A stretch of 64,000 nucleotides of DNA from contig CAVVZZ010000011.1 in NCBI GenBank assembly GCA_963752915.1, forward strand, positions 124,001-188,000. The letters are read 5' to 3'. The translations under genes and the position numbers were made by a program. The number at the start of each line of letters is the position of its first letter. Position 1 is the first letter of the stretch. Positions 36,968 to 44,745 of this stretch are shown here, piece by piece. The notes under the pieces were generated by a model. It ran no database searches, was not told the DNA's origin, and worked only from the letters and a program-made list of their open reading frames with translations. The stretch is from DATJPR01 sp963752915 (lineage in GTDB: Bacteria; Bacteroidota; Ignavibacteria; UBA10030; UBA6906).

Positions 36968-38224
36968 ATGAAAACGAAAACTTATGCGTCGATACTTCTT
37001 ATCTTCGGCCTCGCCGGCTTGAGCTGTTCAGATCTCGGTACGAATGCTCCTGGCATTGCGCCGCATCCGGTACCCCCACTTACGTCTGTCCAGAAAGCAG
37101 TCGTGCATTCGGGGAACACGTTCGGGCTGAACCTCTTCAAAGACCTCAACAAGGCCACTGCCGGTCATAATCTTCTCGTCTCGCCACTCAGTGTTTCGAT
37201 GGCGCTTGGCATGGCGCTCAACGGGGCCAGGGGATCGACGCGGGATGGAATGGAGCAAACCCTGACTTTCACCGGACTGAGTTCGGATGACATCAATGCG
37301 ACATACTCAGACCTGATTGGCGCGCTAACGTCTGCGGACCCAGCCGTGCAGATGCAGATCGCCAACTCTATCTGGTACAAACCGGTGCTGATCGTCGAAC
37401 AGTCGTTTCTTGACGCGAACACGACGTATTTCAATGCACTGGTCAGAAGCATAGACTTTTCACAGCCGTCGTCGGCAGGAACAATCAACGCCTGGGTGAG
37501 CGATAACACGCATGGAAAAATCCCGACCATAGTGCCGGATCCAATCCCCATCGACATCGTGATGTATCTCATCAACGCGGTATACTTCAAAGGGACGTGG
37601 ACACGCAAATTCGATTCCACCGCCACGCGTGATGAGCTTTTCACAAAATCAGACGGTTCGACGGAACAATGCGGGATGATGAGGGGCGTGGATACGGTGA
37701 ACTTCATGAATGCGAACGGTGTGCTGGGTGTGGACATTCCTTACGGACAGGAGGGGTTTAGCATGACCCTCCTCCTTCCCCCTTCGGGGACGACTATTGA
37801 CGACTTTATCGCCGGGATCAGTTCCGAGCGATGGGAGAGCTGGACATCAAGTTTCGCTGTTCAGCCGGTGATGATCTACTTGCCGAAGTTCAAGCTCTCA
37901 TACATGGCAGTGCTGAACCAGACCCTGACCGACCTCGGGATGGGTCTTGCCTTTACGGATGCTGCCGACTTCACGGGGATTGATAAGCGCGGTTCGCTCG
38001 CAATCAGTGAAGTGATCCACAAAACCTTTGTCCAGGTGGACGAGTCCGGGACGGAGGCTGCTGGCGCAACCTTGATAGGAATAAGGGCTACCTCAACCGG
38101 GGGAGGAGACGGTGTCGCCGTTATCCGATTGGATAGACCGTTTGTCTACGTGATTCGCGAGCACGTTTCGGGGTCGATTCTGTTCATCGGCAAGCTGGCT
38201 GTTCCGAGCTGGTCTCAAGAATAG
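36968..38224 (+). CDS. Serpin (serine protease inhibitor), lipoprotein form
   Basis: 418 aa. Lipobox-like GLAGLSC after the signal. Full serpin fold is recognisable: NLLVSPLSVSMALGMALNGA, NAVYFKGTW, the breach/shutter segments, hinge region QVDESGTEAAGAT, and the C-terminal RPFVYVIREHVSGSILFIGKLAVP. The hinge has the small residues an inhibitory serpin needs, followed by an unusually Gly-rich reactive loop (ATSTGGGDG) before strand s1C. It may block host, competitor or own secreted proteases. Flanked on both sides by BsuPI-domain lipoproteins. Confidence 0.92.
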   Translation: MKTKTYASILLIFGLAGLSCSDLGTNAPGIAPHPVPPLTSVQKAVVHSGNTFGLNLFKDLNKATAGHNLLVSPLSVSMALGMALNGARGSTRDGMEQTLTFTGLSSDDINATYSDLIGALTSADPAVQMQIANSIWYKPVLIVEQSFLDANTTYFNALVRSIDFSQPSSAGTINAWVSDNTHGKIPTIVPDPIPIDIVMYLINAVYFKGTWTRKFDSTATRDELFTKSDGSTEQCGMMRGVDTVNFMNANGVLGVDIPYGQEGFSMTLLLPPSGTTIDDFIAGISSERWESWTSSFAVQPVMIYLPKFKLSYMAVLNQTLTDLGMGLAFTDAADFTGIDKRGSLAISEVIHKTFVQVDESGTEAAGATLIGIRATSTGGGDGVAVIRLDRPFVYVIREHVSGSILFIGKLAVPSWSQE

Positions 38225-38241
38225 CATCGGGAGGTGGCGCG

Positions 38242-39498
38242 ATGAAAAGGGGATGGACGGTCGTCGTGTTCATTCTGATGGCACTTCTTCCGTCATGTCG
38301 GACGGACAAGACGCCTGTTGGGCCAGTCGGGATCGGCCAACAGAATTTGGAATACACTGTCGCAGGCGGTTTCGCCGGAGGGATCCATACGCGGATGAGT
38401 ATCGGATCAGGAGGGGATGTGATCCTCCGCAATGTCGATCCTCCGATTCAAGGGACGCTGACTCCGGAGGAACAGGGAGCGTTGGCGCAATTGTCACAGG
38501 AGATTTGGAACCAACCAGATACTCTTCGCGGCGGGTGCGTTGACGATTTCAATTTCCTGATACAATGGGTGGATGCACGGGGGACCAAGACGATCAGTAC
38601 AGATGGCTGCTCCCTGATGGGATCCCGGGGTGCACAGTATCCGGTTCTGACCGGACTGATCCAGCTCTTGGACGGTATTGCAAGCCGGGTCTATCAGCTG
38701 GATGCTCCATGGCGGGGGATCGTGGCGAGTTTTACGATCGACGATTCCAGTTATTCACTCGACGATCCAATCACATTGACCTGTACCTTAAGGAATCCAA
38801 CCTCCCTCACACGATCCCTGTTCTTTCCTCATGCGGCCAATTTCTGGTTCACGGTGAGTCAAGAAAACGTTCCTGGGTTCTCCTATTCGTCCCCGCCGAG
38901 TGCGTGGTATCCTTGGACCTTCCCTGACTCCTCTCCACCCTCATCCGTCGTATTGAATCCTGGAGAGCAAAAAGTGCTCGCCTTCGCGTGGGATCATTCC
39001 GTGGTAAACTCCGCGGGGGTCTCCGGGACGCTGGCTGTCGGAACCTTTCACGTGCAGATGGGACTGCTGTCGGGGGACTTTGCGGTGCAGAATTTTGTGT
39101 GCGACGTGTACGACAAGAATATCCCCATAAAGGGGTCGATCATTCCTGACTACACCGATGCTGACCCTTCGTCCCTGACGTACACCTTTCAGTTGCGCAT
39201 CACCAACTGGACAAGCTCAGCGATGACTCTGCATTTCCCGAACGGCCAAAGAATCGCCGTTGAGGTTTGGGATCTCAACGTCGACCCGCCGACGACGATC
39301 ATCTATGCCACGACCATCTTGCCTCCTTCGACCCCCGAAACTCTCACTCTCGCCCCTCACGAATCCGTTGTGCTTTCCGAGACGGTGAACAAGGTCACAA
39401 TGAAGCCGTGGTACATGTGGGTGTTGGCGAAGGTTCGGTTGCTGAATACAGATTTCTCGTTTGAATGTGATGGACAGCTTCAGATATTTCATCAATGA
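38242..39498 (+). CDS. Lipoprotein with two BsuPI-like domains
   Basis: 418 aa, 17 bp after the serpin stop; lipobox ALLPSC. The N-terminal part (residues ~30-150) is unassigned. Two BsuPI-like Ig domains follow: one around SYSLDDPITLTCTLRNPTSL, the other around LTYTFQLRITNWTSSAMTL with HFPNGQRIAVEVWD. The second pattern (NGQ...VEVWD) is close to typical BsuPI domains. With its neighbours it makes a BsuPI-serpin-BsuPI run, probably one operon. Confidence 0.72.
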   Translation: MKRGWTVVVFILMALLPSCRTDKTPVGPVGIGQQNLEYTVAGGFAGGIHTRMSIGSGGDVILRNVDPPIQGTLTPEEQGALAQLSQEIWNQPDTLRGGCVDDFNFLIQWVDARGTKTISTDGCSLMGSRGAQYPVLTGLIQLLDGIASRVYQLDAPWRGIVASFTIDDSSYSLDDPITLTCTLRNPTSLTRSLFFPHAANFWFTVSQENVPGFSYSSPPSAWYPWTFPDSSPPSSVVLNPGEQKVLAFAWDHSVVNSAGVSGTLAVGTFHVQMGLLSGDFAVQNFVCDVYDKNIPIKGSIIPDYTDADPSSLTYTFQLRITNWTSSAMTLHFPNGQRIAVEVWDLNVDPPTTIIYATTILPPSTPETLTLAPHESVVLSETVNKVTMKPWYMWVLAKVRLLNTDFSFECDGQLQIFHQ

Positions 39499-39565
39499 TT
39501 TCGTAAGCAGGCAGTAAATATCAACACTATCCCTTCGCATCGGGAAGCGGAAGGTCTTATCGCAT

Positions 39566-40618
39566 TCAGAAGCCGGATCTCCGCTTCCTCAGCCAGACGA
39601 CTACTGTCAGGGTTATCGAGAGTAGAACAAGGAAGGCCGTTCCGCCCACGGCCCACCAGTTGAGCACCCGCGAGGTTACCCAGAGGTCCGCGCCGGTCAC
39701 CCAGACTGCGAACCCGATGTCTTTCCAGATGGCTTTGTTCCCTTCGATTGTGCGCGCATTCGTCGCCACAATAATCCCCGGCATTTCGATCCCCGAAACA
39801 TCCCACGAATAGACAAGCCAGTCCAGGACATCCAACTTCGAACGAAAGACGGCAAACCCCTGTGCGTTCGCGGCAATAGCTTCTTTTACTTTTGGGCTCT
39901 TAAGGATGGCCTGGAACGTTGAATCCAGCCGCCAGATATTGCCGGAACTATACGACATGTCCGAACATTGGTCAAACACGGTCTGTGCATGGACAGCAAT
40001 ATCCTCGGGTTGGAGTGTCGGGTCATGGAGCATTCGGACGCCCTCACTGAGGGCGGAACAATATGCATCGAACGTCGCTCGATTGTTCGCGCCCATCCAG
40101 ACCATGAATCGCTCATTAAGTGCTTCTGCGGCCACTGAATCAGCGTGTGTCATTTCCCCGTTCCTGTCCGATCGACATTCTCGGATTGCCTTGATCTCCT
40201 CCGGCGACACGAAGTTATCGAGCAGCGGACCGCCGAACGGAGAGTATCTCCTCACTGTCTCCCGGTATGTCAGTTCCTCAAAGAAGCCCTTGAAGTGCTT
40301 TTCGAGGGAAGCGTGCACGCAGATCACCCGGGGATTCAAAGTATCGTCGAGAGCCCGATTGAATTCCTCGGGCGAGGAGAAAAGACGAGACGCCTTGACA
40401 CCTGATGAATCTCCCTTGACCACCGTCCATAACGAGTCAATTTCTGAAGGAAACAGGCCGTGTGTGTCCTCGATGGATTTTTCGTTTGCCACTTGAATTC
40501 TGCACAGGGTGCCATCCGACGCGACACGCGTTGTCGTCTCGATTTCAAGACATCCAGAAAATGCGAGCGAAAGCGCGATGCCTGCGATGAGTCGGGACCG
40601 ATATGGATGGTATGTCAT
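39566..40618 (-). CDS. Hypothetical lipoprotein with C-terminal membrane anchor
   Basis: 350 aa. Lipobox LAFSGC, an unassigned periplasmic region with many acidic residues, and a C-terminal transmembrane helix (VGGTAFLVLLSITLTVVVWL) followed by KRRSGF. Last gene of a sigma/anti-sigma/lipoprotein operon (12-bp gap from the anti-sigma gene), so it may be part of sensing or a target of that sigma factor. No family recognised. Confidence 0.68.
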   Translation of the reverse strand: MTYHPYRSRLIAGIALSLAFSGCLEIETTTRVASDGTLCRIQVANEKSIEDTHGLFPSEIDSLWTVVKGDSSGVKASRLFSSPEEFNRALDDTLNPRVICVHASLEKHFKGFFEELTYRETVRRYSPFGGPLLDNFVSPEEIKAIRECRSDRNGEMTHADSVAAEALNERFMVWMGANNRATFDAYCSALSEGVRMLHDPTLQPEDIAVHAQTVFDQCSDMSYSSGNIWRLDSTFQAILKSPKVKEAIAANAQGFAVFRSKLDVLDWLVYSWDVSGIEMPGIIVATNARTIEGNKAIWKDIGFAVWVTGADLWVTSRVLNWWAVGGTAFLVLLSITLTVVVWLRKRRSGF

Positions 40619-40630
40619 GAAGCCAGCTCC

Positions 40631-41224
40631 CTAGTGTTTCGTCGGGATCAACTGCTTTGCGTGGATTGAGAGATATGACGATGCCACTCGCATCAGGCGT
40701 GAGTCGACGGACTTGGCGATAGCCTGGAGAGGGTCTTCGGACATCCCCATTCTCTGTCGGAGAAACGACTGCGACGAAAAGGAGGGATGGAGCGAGGACG
40801 AACGACTGACATTTGCCGCGTAAGACAACGTTGCTTCGATATGCGAGAGATCCCGCATGACGAGAACTCCCTGGACAAGGAAGGTCAACACGCACAACGC
40901 GGTCGCCAATGACGTTGCCAAGCGAAAACGTGGCGAGAGGATAATGTGCGAGAGACGTGTTCCCGACGCAAAGTGTCGGCTGTCCGCCGGGTTGAGAGTT
41001 TCGATCGCTTGAAGGACTTTGGCAACACCGTTATCTATCCGGTTGTCATCCAGCGTCTCCCTTCCCGGAAGAGAATCCTCCAGTGGCGATTGATGTACGC
41101 GTTCCGTCTCCAATTGACATGCCACGCATCTCGCGAGGTGTTCTCGGAGCCGACGGAGTTCGCCTTCCGACAGATCCCCTGGTCGATTCAAATGGATGAG
41201 CATTGTGGCATGGCGGCATGTCAT
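40631..41224 (-). CDS. Anti-sigma factor with zinc-finger domain
   Basis: 197 aa. Starts MTCRHATMLIHLNRPGDLS; the ZAS motif is REHLARCVAC (H-x3-C-x2-C). A transmembrane helix (LATSLATALCVLTFLVQGVLVM) divides the cytosolic part from a short periplasmic tail. It overlaps the upstream sigma gene by 4 nt. Confidence 0.87.
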   Translation of the reverse strand: MTCRHATMLIHLNRPGDLSEGELRRLREHLARCVACQLETERVHQSPLEDSLPGRETLDDNRIDNGVAKVLQAIETLNPADSRHFASGTRLSHIILSPRFRLATSLATALCVLTFLVQGVLVMRDLSHIEATLSYAANVSRSSSLHPSFSSQSFLRQRMGMSEDPLQAIAKSVDSRLMRVASSYLSIHAKQLIPTKH

Positions 41225-41793
41225 AGGGAATCCTTGTCAATGGAGTAGCGAACTCGAAGTGACCGACGAATCGTCGCCCGTGCGTAGTAGAGATTCGCTT
41301 TTACCTTGTCTTTTGAGAGCCCGGTAATGTGAACGACCTCTTCGACAGGCAGGTCCTCCAGGTCCCGGAGAGAAAACACAAGCATTTGCTTCGGCGGCAA
41401 CTCGAGCATGAGTCGGCGGACAATCGATGCAAGCTCCGCGTTCGCATGAATGTCATCGGGACAGTCTGCGCTGCCGGAATCGGCAAGCTTGTCATCCGAA
41501 ATGGAGGAGGTCCGGAACATTGTTTTCGTGGCGCGCGCCCGGTCGATACACAGGTTGCTCACAATTCTATAGAGGAGTGTTGTAAACTTCTTTTCCGGAT
41601 CGATTCGGTACAGATTGGTCCACACGCGGACGAAGGCTTCCTGGACAATATCTTCAGTTTCCTGGTCGTCCCGCAGGATACGCCGCGCGAAACGATAGGC
41701 AATCGGGTAACATTCCCGAACAATCCGAGAAAAAGCCTTCTCGTCCCCGAGTTTACTCCTTGCGACATCGTCTTGGAGACACCTGTCGATCAT
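41221..41793 (-). CDS. ECF RNA polymerase sigma factor
   Basis: 190 aa. Region 2 with AYRFARRILRDDQETEDIVQEAFVRVW and region 4 with KQMLVFSLRDLEDLPVEEV and ITGLSKDKVKANLYYARATIRR (each within the expected spacing). First gene of the operon with anti-sigma and lipoprotein genes; transcribed away from the tRNA-linked array. Confidence 0.92.
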   Translation of the reverse strand: MIDRCLQDDVARSKLGDEKAFSRIVRECYPIAYRFARRILRDDQETEDIVQEAFVRVWTNLYRIDPEKKFTTLLYRIVSNLCIDRARATKTMFRTSSISDDKLADSGSADCPDDIHANAELASIVRRLMLELPPKQMLVFSLRDLEDLPVEEVVHITGLSKDKVKANLYYARATIRRSLRVRYSIDKDSL

Positions 41794-42039
41794 AGGTTCA
41801 GAGTTCGTGGGGAAGCGTGAACTACATGTGATACGGATAGGGGGGCGACTGGTAAAACTCCGCCGGTCGGCGAGTCAATATACCGTTCAATTCGGCAATA
41901 TTGTCATGGTCTTCTGAGTTTTTGTCGACCATGAGTTGCAAGAAAACAGGAAGATCCGTACATTTATAGCCAATTGTCTTTCTGAAGCTTCGATAAACAG
42001 GCAGTCTACCTACTTCCTACTCATAGACGTTCGCAGTAA
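41794..42039. other. Intergenic before the array
   Basis: About 245 bp with no gene. It ends in a CTACTTCCTACTC word tract (42008-42021) that is repeated at 42151-42180 before the first full array unit. Any promoter for the array or tRNA-Pro might lie here, but none is convincing by eye. Confidence 0.4.
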
Positions 42040-42197
42040 CGGGGCGTAGCGCCTTTCAGGCTATCTCCGAACCAGGATCCAATTGGAATCGTTGAGTGAT
42101 GTAACGAGAGAACGAAGGGGAGTGCGAGGATCTAGAAAGCACCGTCTTTCTTCCTACTTCATACGACCTACTTCCTACTCATAGACGTTCGCAGTGA
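42040..42197 (+). repeat. Relic 158-bp unit upstream of the tRNA/GIY-YIG array
   Basis: Begins with the same tRNA-Pro 5' sequence (CGGGGCGTAGCGC) and a D-loop-like CTTTCAGGCTA, then about 100 bp with no GIY-YIG frame. It ends in TTCCTACTC-ATAGACGTTCGCAGT, which also precedes its own start. So the junction sequence plus tRNA 5' end is repeated 158 bp apart. Probably an old, deleted or different element at the same target. Confidence 0.6.
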
Positions 42198-42220
42198 CGG
42201 GGCGTAGCGCAGCCCGGCTA

Positions 42221-42300
42221 GTCCCGATCCGTCCAGAGTTGGCAAACGGAGTGCAGCCAACTCTGAGGACGGATCGAGGATCCCGACCTGCGGTCGGGAC
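42221..42300 (+). mobile_element. 80-bp D-loop insert with inverted termini (first of six copies)
   Basis: The insert lies between the D-loop (AGCCCGGCTA) and the 3' D-stem strand GCGC, so the D-stem GCGC/GCGC could still pair. Its ends are perfect inverted repeats (GTCCCGA / TCGGGAC). Inside, 42226-42242 pairs with 42257-42275 (17 bp, 2-nt bulge, 14-nt loop), and CCCGACC-TGC-GGTCGGG forms a second hairpin. The five other copies start at 42633, 43045, 43457, 43869 and 44281. The copy in unit four differs at 43479 and 43485, both in the 14-nt loop. Could be a MITE-like element, an RNA structural element or a nuclease recognition region. Confidence 0.75.
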
Positions 42301-42332
42301 GCGCTGAACTGGTTCGGGACCAAGAGGCGACA

Positions 42333-42590
42333 ATGTCTTGGGTCTATATTCTGCAGAGCCAGTCGAGTGGGAGATTTTATGTGGGCCAGACAGACGACTT
42401 AGAAGATCGGCTCGTCCGGCACAATGAGGGGAGGGTACCGGCGACTCGAGGACGAGGTCCATGGATCGTCGTTTATGTGGAAAAGCATGCTACCCGGAGT
42501 CTTGCCTGTCAAAGAGAACAAGAGATCAAGAAACAGAAGAGTCGAACATATATTGAACACTTAATCGACAAGAATCGAGAAGAGAAGTAG
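42333..42590 (+). CDS. GIY-YIG nuclease, array copy 1
   Basis: 85 aa, close to the small UPF0213-type GIY-YIG proteins. The GIY-YIG signature is VYIL ... FYVGQT, followed by the conserved Arg helix (LEDRLVRHNEG) and the catalytic-Glu helix (LACQREQEIKKQKSR). These fold as single-domain metal-dependent DNA nucleases; relatives include homing endonucleases and repair enzymes. The ribosome site AGAGG (42323-42327), 5 nt before the ATG, is part of the tRNA-derived CCAAGAGG. Third-base state at the five variable codons: GGG, ACT, ATC, TAT, CTT. Confidence 0.9.
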   Translation: MSWVYILQSQSSGRFYVGQTDDLEDRLVRHNEGRVPATRGRGPWIVVYVEKHATRSLACQREQEIKKQKSRTYIEHLIDKNREEK

Positions 42591-42744
42591 ATCCCGTAGT
42601 TCCGAGTAACGGGGCGTAGCGCAGCCCGGCTAGTCCCGATCCGTCCAGAGTTGGCAAACGGAGTGCAGCCAACTCTGAGGACGGATCGAGGATCCCGACC
42701 TGCGGTCGGGACGCGCTGAACTGGTTCGGGACCAAGAGGCGACA

Positions 42745-43002
42745 ATGTCTTGGGTCTATATTCTGCAGAGCCAGTCGAGTGGGAGATTTTATGTGGGCCA
42801 GACAGACGACTTAGAAGATCGGCTCGTCCGGCACAATGAGGGAAGGGTACCGGCGACGCGAGGACGAGGTCCATGGATAGTCGTTTACGTGGAAAAGCAT
42901 GCTACCCGGAGTCTGGCCTGTCAAAGAGAACAAGAGATCAAGAAACAGAAGAGTCGAACATATATTGAACACTTAATCGACAAGAATCGAGAAGAGAAGT
43001 AG
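42745..43002 (+). CDS. GIY-YIG nuclease, array copy 2
   Basis: Same 85-aa protein and same tRNA-derived ribosome site as copy 1. It differs from copy 1 at all five variable codons (GGA, ACG, ATA, TAC, CTG), all synonymous, making it the most diverged copy. Confidence 0.9.
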   Translation: MSWVYILQSQSSGRFYVGQTDDLEDRLVRHNEGRVPATRGRGPWIVVYVEKHATRSLACQREQEIKKQKSRTYIEHLIDKNREEK

Positions 43003-43156
43003 ATCCCGTAGTTCCGAGTAACGGGGCGTAGCGCAGCCCGGCTAGTCCCGATCCGTCCAGAGTTGGCAAACGGAGTGCAGCCAACTCTGAGGACGGATCG
43101 AGGATCCCGACCTGCGGTCGGGACGCGCTGAACTGGTTCGGGACCAAGAGGCGACA

Positions 43157-43414
43157 ATGTCTTGGGTCTATATTCTGCAGAGCCAGTCGAGTGGGAGATT
43201 TTATGTGGGCCAGACAGACGACTTAGAAGATCGGCTCGTCCGGCACAATGAGGGGAGGGTACCGGCGACTCGAGGACGAGGTCCATGGATCGTCGTTTAT
43301 GTGGAAAAGCATGCTACCCGGAGTCTGGCCTGTCAAAGAGAACAAGAGATCAAGAAACAGAAGAGTCGAACATATATTGAACACTTAATCGACAAGAATC
43401 GAGAAGAGAAGTAG
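43157..43414 (+). CDS. GIY-YIG nuclease, array copy 3
   Basis: Identical protein. Codon states GGG, ACT, ATC, TAT, CTG: the first four match copy 1 and the last matches copy 2, a recombinant pattern. Confidence 0.9.
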   Translation: MSWVYILQSQSSGRFYVGQTDDLEDRLVRHNEGRVPATRGRGPWIVVYVEKHATRSLACQREQEIKKQKSRTYIEHLIDKNREEK

Positions 43415-43568
43415 ATCCCGTAGTTCCGAGTAACGGGGCGTAGCGCAGCCCGGCTAGTCCCGATCCGTCCAGAGTTGGAAAACGAAGTGCAGCCAACTCT
43501 GAGGACGGATCGAGGATCCCGACCTGCGGTCGGGACGCGCTGAACTGGTTCGGGACCAAGAGGCGACA

Positions 43569-43826
43569 ATGTCTTGGGTCTATATTCTGCAGAGCCAGTC
43601 GAGTGGGAGATTTTATGTGGGCCAGACAGACGACTTAGAAGATCGGCTCGTCCGGCACAATGAGGGAAGGGTACCGGCGACGCGAGGACGAGGTCCATGG
43701 ATAGTCGTTTATGTGGAAAAGCATGCTACCCGGAGTCTGGCCTGTCAAAGAGAACAAGAGATCAAGAAACAGAAGAGTCGAACATATATTGAACACTTAA
43801 TCGACAAGAATCGAGAAGAGAAGTAG
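43569..43826 (+). CDS. GIY-YIG nuclease, array copy 4
   Basis: Identical protein. Codon states GGA, ACG, ATA, TAT, CTG, mostly like copy 2 but with TAT as in copies 1, 3 and 5. The D-loop insert before it has two loop-only substitutions. Confidence 0.9.
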   Translation: MSWVYILQSQSSGRFYVGQTDDLEDRLVRHNEGRVPATRGRGPWIVVYVEKHATRSLACQREQEIKKQKSRTYIEHLIDKNREEK

Positions 43827-43980
43827 ATCCCGTAGTTCCGAGTAACGGGGCGTAGCGCAGCCCGGCTAGTCCCGATCCGTCCAGAGTTGGCAAACGGAGT
43901 GCAGCCAACTCTGAGGACGGATCGAGGATCCCGACCTGCGGTCGGGACGCGCTGAACTGGTTCGGGACCAAGAGGCGACA

Positions 43981-44238
43981 ATGTCTTGGGTCTATATTCT
44001 GCAGAGCCAGTCGAGTGGGAGATTTTATGTGGGCCAGACAGACGACTTAGAAGATCGGCTCGTCCGGCACAATGAGGGGAGGGTACCGGCGACTCGAGGA
44101 CGAGGTCCATGGATCGTCGTTTATGTGGAAAAGCATGCTACCCGGAGTCTTGCCTGTCAAAGAGAACAAGAGATCAAGAAACAGAAGAGTCGAACATATA
44201 TTGAACACTTAATCGACAAGAATCGAGAAGAGAAGTAG
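43981..44238 (+). CDS. GIY-YIG nuclease, array copy 5
   Basis: Identical protein; codon states GGG, ACT, ATC, TAT, CTT, the same as copy 1. Confidence 0.9.
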   Translation: MSWVYILQSQSSGRFYVGQTDDLEDRLVRHNEGRVPATRGRGPWIVVYVEKHATRSLACQREQEIKKQKSRTYIEHLIDKNREEK

Positions 44239-44392
44239 ATCCCGTAGTTCCGAGTAACGGGGCGTAGCGCAGCCCGGCTAGTCCCGATCCGTCCAGAGTT
44301 GGCAAACGGAGTGCAGCCAACTCTGAGGACGGATCGAGGATCCCGACCTGCGGTCGGGACGCGCTGAACTGGTTCGGGACCAAGAGGCGACA

Positions 44393-44650
44393 ATGTCTTG
44401 GGTCTATATTCTGCAGAGCCAGTCGAGTGGGAGATTTTATGTGGGCCAGACAGACGACTTAGAAGATCGGCTCGTCCGGCACAATGAGGGGAGGGTACCG
44501 GCGACTCGAGGACGAGGTCCATGGATCGTCGTTTACGTGGAAAAGCATGCTACCCGGAGTCTTGCCTGTCAAAGAGAACAAGAGATCAAGAAACAGAAGA
44601 GTCGAACATATATTGAACACTTAATCGACAAGAATCGAGAAGAGAAGTAG
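44393..44650 (+). CDS. GIY-YIG nuclease, array copy 6 (adjacent to intact tRNA)
   Basis: Identical protein; codon states GGG, ACT, ATC, TAC, CTT. Its stop codon is 19 bp before the mature 5' end of the intact tRNA-Pro, so transcription through the array could run into the tRNA. Confidence 0.9.
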   Translation: MSWVYILQSQSSGRFYVGQTDDLEDRLVRHNEGRVPATRGRGPWIVVYVEKHATRSLACQREQEIKKQKSRTYIEHLIDKNREEK

Positions 44651-44669
44651 ATCCCGTAGTTCCGAGTAA

Positions 44670-44744
44670 CGGGGCGTAGCGCAGCCCGGCTAGCGCGCTT
44701 GGTTCGGGACCAAGAGGTCCCGGGTTCGAATCCCGGCGCCCCGA
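44670..44744 (+). tRNA. tRNA-Pro (anticodon CGG)
   Basis: Complete cloverleaf: acceptor CGGGGCG/CGCCCCG, D-stem GCGC/GCGC, anticodon stem CTTGG/CCAAG with loop TTCGGGA (CGG), variable AGGTC, T stem CCGGG/CCCGG with loop TTCGAAT, discriminator A, no encoded CCA. It is the only intact copy; six 5' partial copies and one relic lie directly upstream. Confidence 0.97.
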
Positions 44745-44745
44745 C

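Larger units (their letters stand above)
42198..44669 (+). repeat. Six tandem 412-bp units, each a tRNA-Pro 5' fragment + structured insert + GIY-YIG gene
   Basis: Units start at 42198, 42610, 43022, 43434, 43846 and 44258, exactly 412 bp apart, and the next period (44670) is the intact tRNA-Pro. Each holds 23 nt of tRNA 5' sequence, an 80-bp insert, a tRNA-like D-stem/anticodon segment, an 85-codon gene and an 18-nt spacer. Units are nearly identical; the variable positions reassort among copies, as expected from unequal crossing-over or gene conversion. The array is not CRISPR-like, since the units have no unique spacers. Confidence 0.95.

Noticed and set aside
42198..42590. Group I or group II intron in tRNA-Pro
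   Set aside because: The insert is only 80 bp and the 3' half of the tRNA is missing from each unit; no catalytic intron core could be recognised.
42040..44669. CRISPR array
   Set aside because: Repeat units are 412 bp, coding, and contiguous without unique spacers; no cas genes nearby.
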